Assembly: GCA_021777055.1 (NCBI GenBank)
Contig: JAIQZO010000061.1
Span: forward strand, 1-64,000
Origin: Candidatus Anammoxibacter sp.
GTDB taxonomy: Bacteria > Planctomycetota > Brocadiia > Brocadiales > Anammoxibacteraceae
Length of the DNA: 64,000 bases
Direction of reading: 5' to 3'
The notes beneath the pieces are model-generated. The model had not been told where the DNA came from and did no database searches. It was given only the letters and a program-made list of their open reading frames with translations. Shown here one piece after another: positions 1-6,913 of this stretch. A program made the translations under genes and the position numbers. How positions within the stretch are numbered: the first letter of the stretch is position 1; each line of letters starts with the position of its first letter.

Positions 1-339
1 GCGGCAATCCGATATGTAGAAAGAAATCCGGTACGAGCAAAGATCGTGCAACAAAGTGAAACGTATAAATGGTCCAGTGCCTATGCCCACGTCTTAGAAA
101 AAGAAGATCCGTTGCTTTCAATGGATTGCCCATTAATAGAAGTAATGGAAGATTGGAATCTATATCTGTCGCAACCAGATGATGATGAATGGATGGAACG
201 GTTTCGGGTATTGTCCCAAACAGGACGCCCCACAGGAGGAGATAGTTTCATAAGTATGATTGAATCCTTGTCAAGTAGAGTAGTAAAACCAAAGCAACCT
301 GGAAGGCCAAGGAAATTAAAAAAAAAAAATAATCTGTAA
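1..339 (+). CDS. Y1 (REP-associated tyrosine) transposase, C-terminal part
   Basis: The frame is open from base 1; the true start lies left of the window. The visible 112 residues match the C-terminal half of the full-length copy at 1452-2126 almost residue for residue, including AAIRYVE(R/K)NPVRAK, which carries the presumed catalytic tyrosine. The HVH metal-binding motif of the family lies in the missing N-terminal half. The Lys/Arg-rich tail ends in a poly-A run that differs slightly from copy 2. Y1 transposases of this group move or process short hairpin repeats as single-stranded DNA. Whether this copy is intact cannot be told from the window. Confidence 0.8.
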   Translation, partial: AAIRYVERNPVRAKIVQQSETYKWSSAYAHVLEKEDPLLSMDCPLIEVMEDWNLYLSQPDDDEWMERFRVLSQTGRPTGGDSFISMIESLSSRVVKPKQPGRPRKLKKKNNL

Positions 340-364
340 AGCCTTAAATATGGGCGCTGTCCTC
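1..364 (+). mobile_element. RAYT-type single-strand transposon, partial copy 1 (left part outside window)
   Basis: The 3' part of an element that also occurs complete at 1394-2158. The transposase reading frame is followed by the motif gggcgctgtcctc at 352-364, which is close to the reverse complement (12 of 13) of the motif at the left end of copy 2 (1394-1406). The element ends are therefore inverted and could fold as the foot hairpins that Y1 transposases recognise. The shared DNA is nearly identical between the copies, so the duplication looks recent. Confidence 0.7.
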
Positions 365-622
365 GTTTTCCCCGAAAATAAAAATATAAAAATAGCTTGG
401 TTCTCTGATGGGGATTGGGAACTGCCGTCTCAAATTGATACTCTTGAAAAGTGGCTTATTGAAAACGAAATTAAACTTCTTAAAGGTTCATATGTTACTG
501 ATATAGGATTCGACTTAAGAAAAGATGCATGTGGAAGTGATGGGGAGGTAACTTTAAAAATGATGAAAATCATGCTTAGGGTTGGTATGGAGCTTTATCT
601 TTCAGAGTATCCAGATGGATAG
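350..622 (+). CDS. hypothetical protein, probably 5'-truncated by the RAYT element
   Basis: A 90-residue reading frame I do not recognise. Its ATG and first codons (350-364) lie inside the inverted end motif of the upstream RAYT element, so the native N-terminus was probably lost when the element inserted. The part outside the element, from about residue 15, looks protein-like, with amphipathic stretches such as DTLEKWLIENEIKLLKGS and GMELYLSEYPDG, and ends at a normal stop. There is no ribosome binding site before the ATG. It is best treated as the 3' remnant of a small soluble protein that may not be expressed. Confidence 0.45.
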   Translation: MGAVLVFPENKNIKIAWFSDGDWELPSQIDTLEKWLIENEIKLLKGSYVTDIGFDLRKDACGSDGEVTLKMMKIMLRVGMELYLSEYPDG

Positions 623-736
623 GAGAATAGCTAATATTGGTATTACCATAACAAATCATTAGAGAGGGACGTGGAAAAAGTGTCGTGCCCCTCAATTCAA
701 TGTTACCAAAACATTTTCACTTTACACTCTAAATGA

Positions 737-771
737 TTGACAATGTATATACATTAGGTATACTTATAGTA
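737..771 (+). promoter_or_regulatory. sigma70-type promoter and palindromic operator for a toxin-antitoxin pair; leaderless start
   Basis: A TTGACA box at 737-742 is followed after 16 bases by TATACT at 759-764. The perfect 14-base palindrome aatgtatatacatt (742-755) fills the spacer, where an autoregulating antitoxin would bind. The expected transcription start, about 7 bases past the -10 box, coincides with the ATG at 771, so the mRNA would have no leader and no Shine-Dalgarno sequence. The BrnTA locus at 57983-58018 has the same arrangement. Confidence 0.6.
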
Positions 772-1037
772 TGATTATCTGGGATGAAACAAAAAACTTA
801 AAGCTAAAATTAGAGAGAAATATTTCATTTGAAACAATTTCAGATATTATATTAAACAAACAGTACTTAGATATCTTAGAAAATCCATCGAGACCAGACC
901 AATACGTATTTGTCATCGAAATAAATAAATATATTTATGCCGTACCATTTATAATTGATAAAGAATCAAATATAATCCTTAAAACAATATTCCCAAGTAG
1001 AAAATTAAATAAAATATATGGAAGGGAAAATGATTAA
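771..1037 (+). CDS. BrnT-like toxin (RelE-fold RNase family)
   Basis: An 88-residue protein beginning IIWDETKN and ending with a FPSRKLNKIY segment. This is the pattern of BrnT-type toxins and their relatives: an N-terminal W-D-E-x-K-N motif, a central beta sheet, and a C-terminal PSRK/SARK motif. BrnT proteins are small ribonucleases that halt translation. The gene is followed at once by a CopG-type antitoxin with overlapping ends, the usual toxin-first order of this family. There is no Shine-Dalgarno sequence, and the promoter upstream predicts a leaderless message. The pair sits between two RAYT copies, which fits a mobile stress module. The exact subfamily is uncertain. Confidence 0.65.
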   Translation: MIIWDETKNLKLKLERNISFETISDIILNKQYLDILENPSRPDQYVFVIEINKYIYAVPFIIDKESNIILKTIFPSRKLNKIYGREND

Positions 1038-1344
1038 AGAGAAGTTGGATGATTTTGAAAAAAACATTGAAAAAGATATTTTAAAATATAAAAAAGTGTC
1101 TTCAAAAAAATTGAATAAAATTGAAACTATTATTCAAAAAGCAAATGAAAAGAAAAATATTAGCCTCCGGGTAAATAGTCAGGATTTGGAACAAATAAAA
1201 TTAAAAGCTGATCACGAAGGTATTCCTTATCAAACTCTAATTTCAAGCGTTTTACATAAATTTGTTACAGATCAACTTATAGATCAAAAAAATATTATAA
1301 AAAGTATTCAGTTGTTAAATAAACAGAAATTGATAACAAAATAA
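1030..1344 (+). CDS. CopG/BrnA-like antitoxin
   Basis: The N-terminal half is charged and helical. The C-terminal half carries a ribbon-helix-helix signature: NISLRVNSQDLEQIKLKA followed by GIPYQTLISSVLHKF, the typical wording of CopG antitoxins paired with BrnT-like toxins. The protein would neutralise the toxin encoded just upstream and repress the shared promoter. An ATG at 1018 is possible, but the one at 1030 is preceded by GGAAGGG and is preferred. It overlaps the toxin gene by 8 bases, which indicates translational coupling. Confidence 0.7.
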   Translation: MIKEKLDDFEKNIEKDILKYKKVSSKKLNKIETIIQKANEKKNISLRVNSQDLEQIKLKADHEGIPYQTLISSVLHKFVTDQLIDQKNIIKSIQLLNKQKLITK

Positions 1345-1393
1345 TTCAGCCGACACAAAAAAAACGGTGCGGCGGATTAACTCGCTCAAAACC

Positions 1394-2158
1394 GGGGACA
1401 GCGCCCACAATTCCATTGCTTGAAGGCTTATAATTTGATATTATCCTAAATATGCCAAGAATAGCACGAATAATAGTACCCAACCTTCCTTACCATATAA
1501 CGCAAAGGGGGAATTTTGGACAAAATATATTTGAAGATGATACAGACCGGATTGTTTATTTAGAATGGTTGCAGGAATATGGACAACGTTACGGCACAAA
1601 GTTTTGGGCTTATTGTTTAATGACGAACCATGTTCATTACATTGCAGTTCCTGAAGATAAAAAATCATTAGCTCAGACGTTTAACCAAACCCATATGAGA
1701 TACTCCCAATACACAAATAGAAAGCATAATAGACGAGGCCATTTATGGCAGGGAAGATTTTACTCGTATTTGTTGGATGATGAACACTTGTATGCTGCAA
1801 TCCGATATGTAGAAAAAAATCCGGTACGAGCAAAGATCGTGCAACAAAGTGAAACGTATAAATGGTCCAGTACCGATGCACACGTCTTAGAAAAAGAAGA
1901 TCCGTTGCTTTCAATGGATTGCCCATTAATAGAAACAATAGAAGATTGGAATCTATATCTGTCGCAACCAGATGATGATGAATGGATGGAACGGTTTCGT
2001 GTATTGTCCCGAACAGGACGACCAGCCGGAGGAGATAGTTTCATAAGTATGATTGAATCTCTGTTAGGTCGAGTAGTAAAACCAAAGCAACCTGGAAGGC
2101 CAAGGAAATTAAAAAACAATAAATAATGTGCAAAGTCTTAAAGATGGGCGCAGTCCTC
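1394..2158 (+). mobile_element. RAYT-type single-strand transposon, complete copy 2
   Basis: The element is bounded on the left by ggggacagcgccc (1394-1406) and on the right by gggcgcagtcctc (2146-2158), which are imperfect inverted complements. It encodes one transposase (1452-2126). Copy 1 at the left edge of the window shares the 3' half and right end at more than 90% identity by eye. No target duplication is obvious, as expected for Y1 (HUH) elements. The exact outer limits are uncertain by some tens of bases. Confidence 0.65.
1452..2126 (+). CDS. Y1 (REP-associated tyrosine) transposase, full length
   Basis: A 224-residue member of the IS200-like Y1 transposase superfamily (RAYT branch). 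The N-terminus reads MPRIARIIVPNLPYHITQRG, typical of the family. The HUH motif is TNHVHYI, followed by RRGHLWQGRFYS and then YVEKNPVRAK with the candidate catalytic tyrosine. The C-terminal tail is basic (PGRPRKLK). Such enzymes nick and join single-stranded DNA at hairpin ends through a 5'-phosphotyrosine link. All motifs are intact, so this copy could be active. A decayed relative lies at 6791-6913. Confidence 0.9.
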   Translation: MPRIARIIVPNLPYHITQRGNFGQNIFEDDTDRIVYLEWLQEYGQRYGTKFWAYCLMTNHVHYIAVPEDKKSLAQTFNQTHMRYSQYTNRKHNRRGHLWQGRFYSYLLDDEHLYAAIRYVEKNPVRAKIVQQSETYKWSSTDAHVLEKEDPLLSMDCPLIETIEDWNLYLSQPDDDEWMERFRVLSRTGRPAGGDSFISMIESLLGRVVKPKQPGRPRKLKNNK

Positions 2159-2221
2159 GTTTTTCCAAAGAAATACAAGTTCATTACTCTTTTAACCTTT
2201 TAACAATAGATTGTAAGCTTT

Positions 2222-2875
2222 ATGGTTTTGAAAATTGAGAAGTATAAAATATTCTTATTTGATTGTGATGGAGTCTTATTAGATTCTAACGATATTAAAG
2301 TAAATGCATTTTATGAAGCAGTAAAACATCATAGCAAAAGCGGAGCAAGAGAACTGGCAGCATATCATAAAACCACAGGCGGGATTGGCAGATTTATAAA
2401 GTTCCGCTATTTCTTTGAGAATATTATGAAACGCACAGATGACTATACAGAGGACTATAACGAAGCGTTGGAAAATTTCTCAAGAGCATCATATTCTGAA
2501 TTACTTAGTTGTCAGTTCACAAAAGGAATGGAGGCCTTTTTAAACAAATTGCCGCCAAACACACAGAAATATGTAATTTCAGGGACAGAGCAGAATGAAT
2601 TACAGAAAATATTACAGGAAAGAGATCTGTCAAAATATTTCAACGGCATCTTTGGTACACCTGCATCAAAAGATGAGATATTTGCAGATATATTAAAGAA
2701 AAAAGAGAACAATGATGATGTGATCTATTTTGGTGATGCGCAGAAAGACTACGAAGTGGCAATGGAATTCAACACAGATTTTGTATTTGTGTCAGGATAC
2801 ACAGCATTTTCCGATTGGAAATCTTTTTTGGCAGAAAAGGGTGTAAAGATAGTTAAAGATTTTGCGGAAATCTGA
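2222..2875 (+). CDS. HAD-superfamily phosphatase, phosphoglycolate-phosphatase/beta-phosphoglucomutase-like
   Basis: A 217-residue cytosolic hydrolase. Motif I is FDCDGVLLDS (nucleophile Asp14, acid/base Asp16), followed by an alpha-helical cap (about residues 20-90). Motif II is VISGTE, motif III is the Lys of PASKDE, and motif IV is FGDAQKD. Members dephosphorylate small sugar or organic phosphates; the substrate cannot be read from sequence. The gene stands alone with a weak ribosome binding site, starting about 60 bases after a RAYT element. The family call is firm; no pathway can be assigned. Confidence 0.85.
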   Translation: MVLKIEKYKIFLFDCDGVLLDSNDIKVNAFYEAVKHHSKSGARELAAYHKTTGGIGRFIKFRYFFENIMKRTDDYTEDYNEALENFSRASYSELLSCQFTKGMEAFLNKLPPNTQKYVISGTEQNELQKILQERDLSKYFNGIFGTPASKDEIFADILKKKENNDDVIYFGDAQKDYEVAMEFNTDFVFVSGYTAFSDWKSFLAEKGVKIVKDFAEI

Positions 2876-3236
2876 TTTACTTGTAAAAATAGTTGAAACG
2901 AATTTAATTCTCACACAAAGACACCAAGGCACAGAGTCTCACCAAGGCTTGAAAGTCATCGTGTCAGACCTTGAATATGGAGCATCTTGAGGTTTCACAC
3001 CTTGATCATTGATTAGACTAGCCAGACCAGACCTCTAAAACAGAATAGCCTGCTTTTCTTATAAAGCCAATTCAAATGGCGTGATTGTCACTTATTTTGA
3101 AATTGTTTTACTTGTCAATATTTGTTAAATTCAGTTTAAAAACTTTATTGTGGTAGTATGCCAAACCGGATTACAATATTATATTCAGTCTAAAGACAAA
3201 CAATTTGTGAATTATATTTAATATAGGAAGATGTCC
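2876..3236. other. intergenic region, no gene
   Basis: About 360 bases without a credible frame on either strand. It holds a piece (about 2912-2948) resembling the CGCAAAGACGCAAAG repeat found as a perfect inverted repeat at 6688-6758. The last 60 bases presumably carry the hicB promoter, but no clean consensus is visible. Confidence 0.5.
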
Positions 3237-3452
3237 ATGCATAATGAATTTACTGCTATTATAGAAAAAGACGAAGAATGGTACATTGCTTATTGTGCAG
3301 AAATACCTGGAGCAAATGGACAAGGTAAAACAAAAGAAGAATGCTTGGAAAATTTATCTGAAGCAATTGGGCTGATATTGGATGACCAACGGCAGGATTC
3401 TTTACGTGGAATTTCTGAAGATGCAATATCGGAAATGGTTGCTGTTGGATGA
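3237..3452 (+). CDS. hicB: HicB-family antitoxin, partner toxin inactivated
   Basis: A small protein with the partial RNase H-like fold of HicB: FTAIIEKDEEWYIAYCAEIPG, then GKTKEECLENLSEAI, then DD near the end. HicB binds and blocks HicA mRNA interferase. The ATG at 3237 is chosen over 3231 because AGGAAG (3225-3230) lies at a proper distance from it. The stop overlaps the start of hicA by ATGA. The downstream hicA carries two nonsense codons, so this antitoxin has no functional local partner. It lacks the extra C-terminal DNA-binding domain of long HicB proteins. Confidence 0.85.
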   Translation: MHNEFTAIIEKDEEWYIAYCAEIPGANGQGKTKEECLENLSEAIGLILDDQRQDSLRGISEDAISEMVAVG

Positions 3453-3637
3453 AAAGAAACGCATAAATAAAACATCTAAGACGAAATGGTTGTTACCTGA
3501 AGCGTGAATGAAGCTCTCCTTCATTGTGGTTGAATCCACTTACCGGACATACAGAGGCAATCCTGAGACACACAGAAATTCCAAATAAATTAGCACAAAA
3601 AATCTGTAAAAAACTGTCAATTAAAGAAATTGAATAA
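3449..3637 (+). pseudogene. hicA: hicA toxin pseudogene with two in-frame stop codons
   Basis: Reading on from the hicB stop in the ATGA-overlapping frame gives a complete HicA-like sequence of 62 codons. It opens MKRNA, then a TAA at codon 6, then IKHLRRNGCYLKRE, then a TGA at codon 21, and continues with NPLTGHTEAILRHTEIPNKL and a KICKKLSIKEIE end. The frame is otherwise unbroken and the length is right for HicA. The double-stranded RNA-binding-fold mRNA interferase is recognisable, including the glycine-rich loop region where the second stop falls. Two point mutations have killed the toxin while leaving the rest conserved, so the loss is recent. Confidence 0.85.
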
Positions 3638-3757
3638 CAAATTTCTCAAGAGGATTGCAAAGCGGCTGCTTTTTTCTAGGTTTTTCAGTTTCCTAAACAA
3701 AGCCTTAATGCTATCCACGTTTTTCCATCGGCGATCACTTTGTTTTAGCGTTACTCC

Positions 3758-3785
3758 TTGAGAAACGTATGAAAATACGTACAAT
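3758..3785 (+). promoter_or_regulatory. promoter and inverted-repeat operator for the Phd/YefM antitoxin
   Basis: TTGAGA (3758-3763) and TACAAT (3780-3785) are spaced by 16 bases. The spacer contains the inverted repeat acgtat-gaaa-atacgt (3765-3780), the likely binding site of the antitoxin itself. The antitoxin ATG at 3810 follows a strong AAGGAGGTGG ribosome binding site, unlike the leaderless BrnT-type loci in this window. Confidence 0.5.
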
Positions 3786-3809
3786 GGCAACAGGAAAGGA
3801 GGTGGACAA

Positions 3810-4052
3810 ATGTCTACTTTATCCGCAAGTCAAGCAAGGGCAAATCTATACGGCCTAATTGATGAAACAGCCAAATCCCACGAACCTGTATTAATTACAG
3901 GAAAAAGGAATAATGCGATATTAATACCAGAAAATGATTGGAAAGCTATTCAGGAAACGATTTATTTAAATTCTATTCCGGGTATGCCGGATAGCATTAT
4001 CAAAGGAATGAATACTCCCATTGAGAAATGCAGTGAGAAATTAAACTGGTGA
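3810..4052 (+). CDS. Phd/YefM-family antitoxin
   Basis: An 80-residue protein starting STLSASQARANLYGLIDE and continuing PVLITGKRNNAILIPENDW, the classic Phd/YefM fold that dimerises, binds DNA and wraps a toxin with its C-terminal tail. A strong AGGAGG precedes the ATG. The partner would be a YoeB/Txe-type ribosome-dependent RNase starting at the overlapping GTG (4049), but that frame stops after 25 codons. The antitoxin is therefore another orphan, with an intact promoter-operator in front. Confidence 0.85.
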   Translation: MSTLSASQARANLYGLIDETAKSHEPVLITGKRNNAILIPENDWKAIQETIYLNSIPGMPDSIIKGMNTPIEKCSEKLNW

Positions 4053-4123
4053 GTTATAAACTGATATACGCAAGAACTACTCAATATTCCCGCATGCATG
4101 TACACGTAGAAAAAACTCTATGA
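4049..4123 (+). pseudogene. remnant of a YoeB/Txe-like toxin
   Basis: The frame beginning with GTG at 4049, overlapping the antitoxin stop, reads VSYKLIYARTTQ. This matches the first residues typical of YoeB/Txe toxins (SYKLIYTKQAQ and similar). It then diverges and ends at TGA after 25 codons. The normal length is about 85 residues, so the catalytic part is gone, apparently through deletion. The identification rests on about ten residues plus the position after a YefM antitoxin. Confidence 0.45.
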
Positions 4124-4167
4124 TGGTAAACACCGATTTATTCCTATCACCCTAATTATACTTAAGT

Positions 4168-5151
4168 ATGAACAAAAATTTTCAAGACATTACTCGTAGA
4201 ACGGTTGGGGCCGATATATTTAAGATTGAAGATATCCAAACACTCTGGAGTGGTTACGGCAAGATCATGCGCTATGGCATATATGGCGGTGATAGAGACA
4301 GCGTTGTGATCAAATATGTCAAGCTGCCAGATCAAAGTTTGCATCCACGGGGTTGGAATACAGACCTTTCTCATCAACGTAAGATCCGATCTTACCAAGT
4401 TGAAACTAACTGGTACCAGAACTGGGCAGGGCTCTGTGATGACAGCTGCCCTATCCCCCATTGCCTTGCCATTGAATCATCTAAGGATGAGTTTCTTATG
4501 GTGCTTGAGGATCTGGATGCCAGCGGTTTTCCAGTCCGCAAAGATTCGGCCTCCATGATCGAAATGCAGGCCTGCCTGAAATGGCTGGCAAGCTTGCATG
4601 CCATCTTTATGGGCAAAGAGCCCACTGGGCTTTGGCCGGTGGGTACTTATTGGCATCTGGATACTCGTCCCGATGAACTCGAAGTGATGAAGGATTTTAC
4701 GCTCAAACAGGCCGCAACCCGGATCGATCAAAAACTTCGTGCAACTCCTTATCAAACATTTGTGCATGGTGATGCTAAGCTGGCTAATTTTTGTTTTTCT
4801 TCAGATGGACAACAGGTTGCTGCGGTGGATTTCCAATACGTCGGTGGTGGATGCGGCATTAAGGATGTGGCCTATTTTATTAGCAGCTGTCTCTATGACG
4901 AAGATTGCGAACGCTATGAAGAAGAATTGTTGGATTGGTATTTTGCCCAGCTTAAAGAGGCGCTAGTGAAGCATAAGTCACCTGTCAATCCTGCCGATAT
5001 CGAGGAGGATTGGCGTGCCTTATTCCCGGTTGCCTGGGCCGACTTTCATCGTTTTATGAAAGGTTGGAGTCCTGGCCACTGGAAGATTCATGGCTATAGT
5101 GAGCGTATTACGCGTAATGTGGTGGCACAATTGAATGCAGAAAATATTTAA
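4168..5151 (+). CDS. APH/CHK-like kinase (aminoglycoside phosphotransferase fold, ecdysteroid-kinase-like branch)
   Basis: A 327-residue protein-kinase-fold small-molecule kinase. An N-lobe is followed by the catalytic loop HGDAKLANF (His200, Asp202, Asn207) and a DFQ metal-binding triplet about 20 residues on. The [15 protein letters not shown] segment after it is typical of the CHK/ecdysteroid-kinase-like group. Such enzymes phosphorylate hydroxyl groups of small molecules; the substrate is unknown. The gene is visibly richer in G and C than its flanks and lies among mobile elements and broken toxin-antitoxin genes, which suggests horizontal acquisition. There is no strong ribosome binding site. 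Confidence 0.75.
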   Translation: MNKNFQDITRRTVGADIFKIEDIQTLWSGYGKIMRYGIYGGDRDSVVIKYVKLPDQSLHPRGWNTDLSHQRKIRSYQVETNWYQNWAGLCDDSCPIPHCLAIESSKDEFLMVLEDLDASGFPVRKDSASMIEMQACLKWLASLHAIFMGKEPTGLWPVGTYWHLDTRPDELEVMKDFTLKQAATRIDQKLRATPYQTFVHGDAKLANFCFSSDGQQVAAVDFQYVGGGCGIKDVAYFISSCLYDEDCERYEEELLDWYFAQLKEALVKHKSPVNPADIEEDWRALFPVAWADFHRFMKGWSPGHWKIHGYSERITRNVVAQLNAENI

Positions 5152-5589
5152 AAGAACCGCTAATTGAAGAAGATAAACTTATAAAGCTGCTCGAAAAATA
5201 TGGTGCGCGTATTATATGATGTCCATATTGCAACATCTCTTATATATCAATAGGTGACAAGGAACGTTTTTGGTTCAAGTCAGAGACTTGAACCAACGGA
5301 CGACTTTACAGGATATAAAAAAGTTCAAATCCCATATCAGGTCTCTATTTGTACATCATATAATAGGCGCATCCGAAAAAGAAGTAAGTATTTACGAAAC
5401 AGTTCACAATCACAGATAACAATCACATTCATCCAGCCACCAATAATTATACGATTTAATATTTATTCAGGCTATCGATTCATGCCTTTATTACAAACAT
5501 GAAGCACAGGTGGCGTCTCTTATTTTGTGTTAATAAAGTAAGCCAATTTCGCCGCTAGTATACAACCTATAACCATCATTACTTTAATC
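5152..5589. other. intergenic region with a perfect hairpin
   Basis: No credible gene. A short frame right after the kinase reads EPLIEEDKLIKLLEKYGARII in part and may be the tail of a lost gene. A perfect hairpin lies at 5270-5296, with 12-base arms (5270-5281, 5285-5296) and a 3-base loop. Variants of its ttcaagtc core recur around 42650-42805, so it looks like a dispersed repeat rather than a terminator; no T-run follows. Confidence 0.5.
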
Positions 5590-5880
5590 TTACGATTCTA
5601 ATATTTCTACTAGCTCAAAGGCCAAGGCTGCACCAGGTACAATACCTGCAAAACGTAACGTTACTTTGATTGGATCTTGTCTGCTTATACCTTTTTCCAG
5701 GATCAATTCCTCTTGTTTAGGTGTAATAAGTATTTGAATTGCATGGGCATTTTGATTAACAGGCCTAGCGGTAAAATGGGTTTTACCTTCTATTACTTGT
5801 CCTCGCTTTGCTGGATCAGCACTCTCTTTATCGTGATATATATGATAAAATTTAACCCTGTCTTCAAAAAGAGTCCCAAT
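5590..5880 (-). pseudogene. C-terminal fragment of an unrecognised conserved protein
   Basis: On the minus strand a frame of 96 codons, with no ATG, GTG or TTG at its head, runs from just after a stop at 5881-5883 to the TAA at 5590-5592. Its sequence is strongly protein-like: GKTHFTARPVNQNAHAIQ, then VTLRFAGIVPGAALAFEL and a VEILES end. The overlapping plus-strand frames look random. It follows the rhodanese gene on the same strand. I do not recognise the family. The absence of a start suggests the 3' end of a gene whose 5' part has decayed or been shifted out of frame. Confidence 0.5.
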
Positions 5881-6023
5881 CTATTCCAATGTATCAATCT
5901 TTTGTGATTGAAACAATGGGCATGTCTATGTAGCCTTTCAAGAAGTGATTTAAAAGAAGGCAAAATTGATAGTTTTTATATATTATTTTCCCTGATTTTT
6001 TTGCCAGATGTAAATAAAAGCTA

Positions 6024-6560
6024 TTATTTATTCCACGGCATTTTGGATAACATTATACCCATACTGCATATGTCGGTGATGCCAGCAAAGATCAAGCCTC
6101 CGCCAACAAACGCTGAAAGGGAATAAAAAGCTTGATGGACAAAAAATCCTAATGTCATACCCAGCAACACCAAAAATCCTGCTGCAATACGCACCTGACG
6201 TTCTAAAGAAATAGATTTTTCCCCGAGTATAATTGGTAAGCCCCGCTCTTCCCATGCGTCTGTTCCACCTTCAACATTATAAATATTGCCAAAACCTGCT
6301 TTTAAAAATTTTTCACAAGCTTTTTGCCCCCGGTTACCTGATTTGCAAATAAAATATAACGGAGTATCAATGGTTGTATTATGTTTATCTTTAAAATTGT
6401 CTGTCTCTAATTTATCTAAGGGCATATTCATCACACCTTTTGCATGTAGCTCACGGTATTCTGCAGGGGTACGAACATCGTACAAGATTATGGTATTCTC
6501 ATCTTTTTGTAAGTTAAACATTTCCAACGGTGTTATCAGTTTTATAGTTGATTGATTCAT
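6024..6560 (-). CDS. rhodanese-DUF2892 membrane protein (YgaP-like)
   Basis: The N-terminal half is a rhodanese domain (LYDVRTPAEYRE, then the active-site loop CKSGNRG, then GGTDAWEERGLP). The C-terminal half is a DUF2892 module with two membrane helices (IAAGFLVLLGMTLGF and AFVGGGLIFAGITDI). The order is that of YgaP, an inner-membrane sulfurtransferase with a cytoplasmic rhodanese domain. The second methionine (6560) is chosen because GGAG stands 9 bases before it; the frame itself extends to 6572. It probably handles sulfane sulfur as a single gene. Family confidence is high, physiological role uncertain. Confidence 0.88.
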   Translation of the reverse strand: MNQSTIKLITPLEMFNLQKDENTIILYDVRTPAEYRELHAKGVMNMPLDKLETDNFKDKHNTTIDTPLYFICKSGNRGQKACEKFLKAGFGNIYNVEGGTDAWEERGLPIILGEKSISLERQVRIAAGFLVLLGMTLGFFVHQAFYSLSAFVGGGLIFAGITDICSMGIMLSKMPWNK

Positions 6561-6687
6561 TTCTTTCTCCATTCCTTCATTTATGCTTCACTTATTATTT
6601 ATTGTGGTTTTATCCTCATAACAATATCGTCTTTGAGTCATTTATCTATCTTCTAATAATTAAAACTCTCAGTTAGAAAGATTTTAA

Positions 6688-6758
6688 TATCACCGCAAAG
6701 ACGCAAAGGGCGCAAAGAAAAGTTTATCCTCTGCGCCCTTTGCGTCTTTGCGGTGATA
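6688..6758. repeat. perfect 27-base inverted repeat of the CGCAAAGACGCAAAGG type
   Basis: Arms 6688-6714 and 6732-6758 are exact reverse complements with a 17-base loop. The arms are built from iterations of cgcaaag. A weaker relative lies near 2912-2948. It would form a very stable cruciform or RNA hairpin but has no T-run and sits between divergent material, so it looks like a dispersed repeat rather than a dedicated terminator. Confidence 0.8.
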
Positions 6759-6790
6759 CCGCTCTATGCATAATTTATTACATGCACGTC

Positions 6791-6913
6791 CCTTATCATG
6801 TAACACAAAGAAGTAATTTCGGACAAAATATACCTGAAGATGATACAGGCCGGAATGTATAGTTAGAATAGTTGTAGAAATATGGATAACGTTACAGGAC
6901 AATGTTCTGTGCA
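6791..6913 (+). pseudogene. relic of a Y1 (RAYT) transposase N-terminus
   Basis: Read in one frame the stretch gives PYHVTQRSNFGQNIPEDDT and then further matches separated by stops (LE, KYG, RYRT), collinear with residues 13-52 of the intact transposase at 1452-2126. At least four nonsense codons are present. The relic follows directly on a copy of the dispersed aatttattacatgc motif, so that motif may be linked to past transposon ends. Confidence 0.75.

Noticed and set aside
5254-5502. 82-codon plus-strand frame
   Set aside because: It crosses the hairpin at 5270-5296, has no ribosome binding site and has an amino acid composition unlike a real protein.
5677-6126. Two plus-strand frames (5677-5907, 5908-6126)
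   Set aside because: They are antisense to the protein-like fragment 5590-5880 and to the rhodanese gene.
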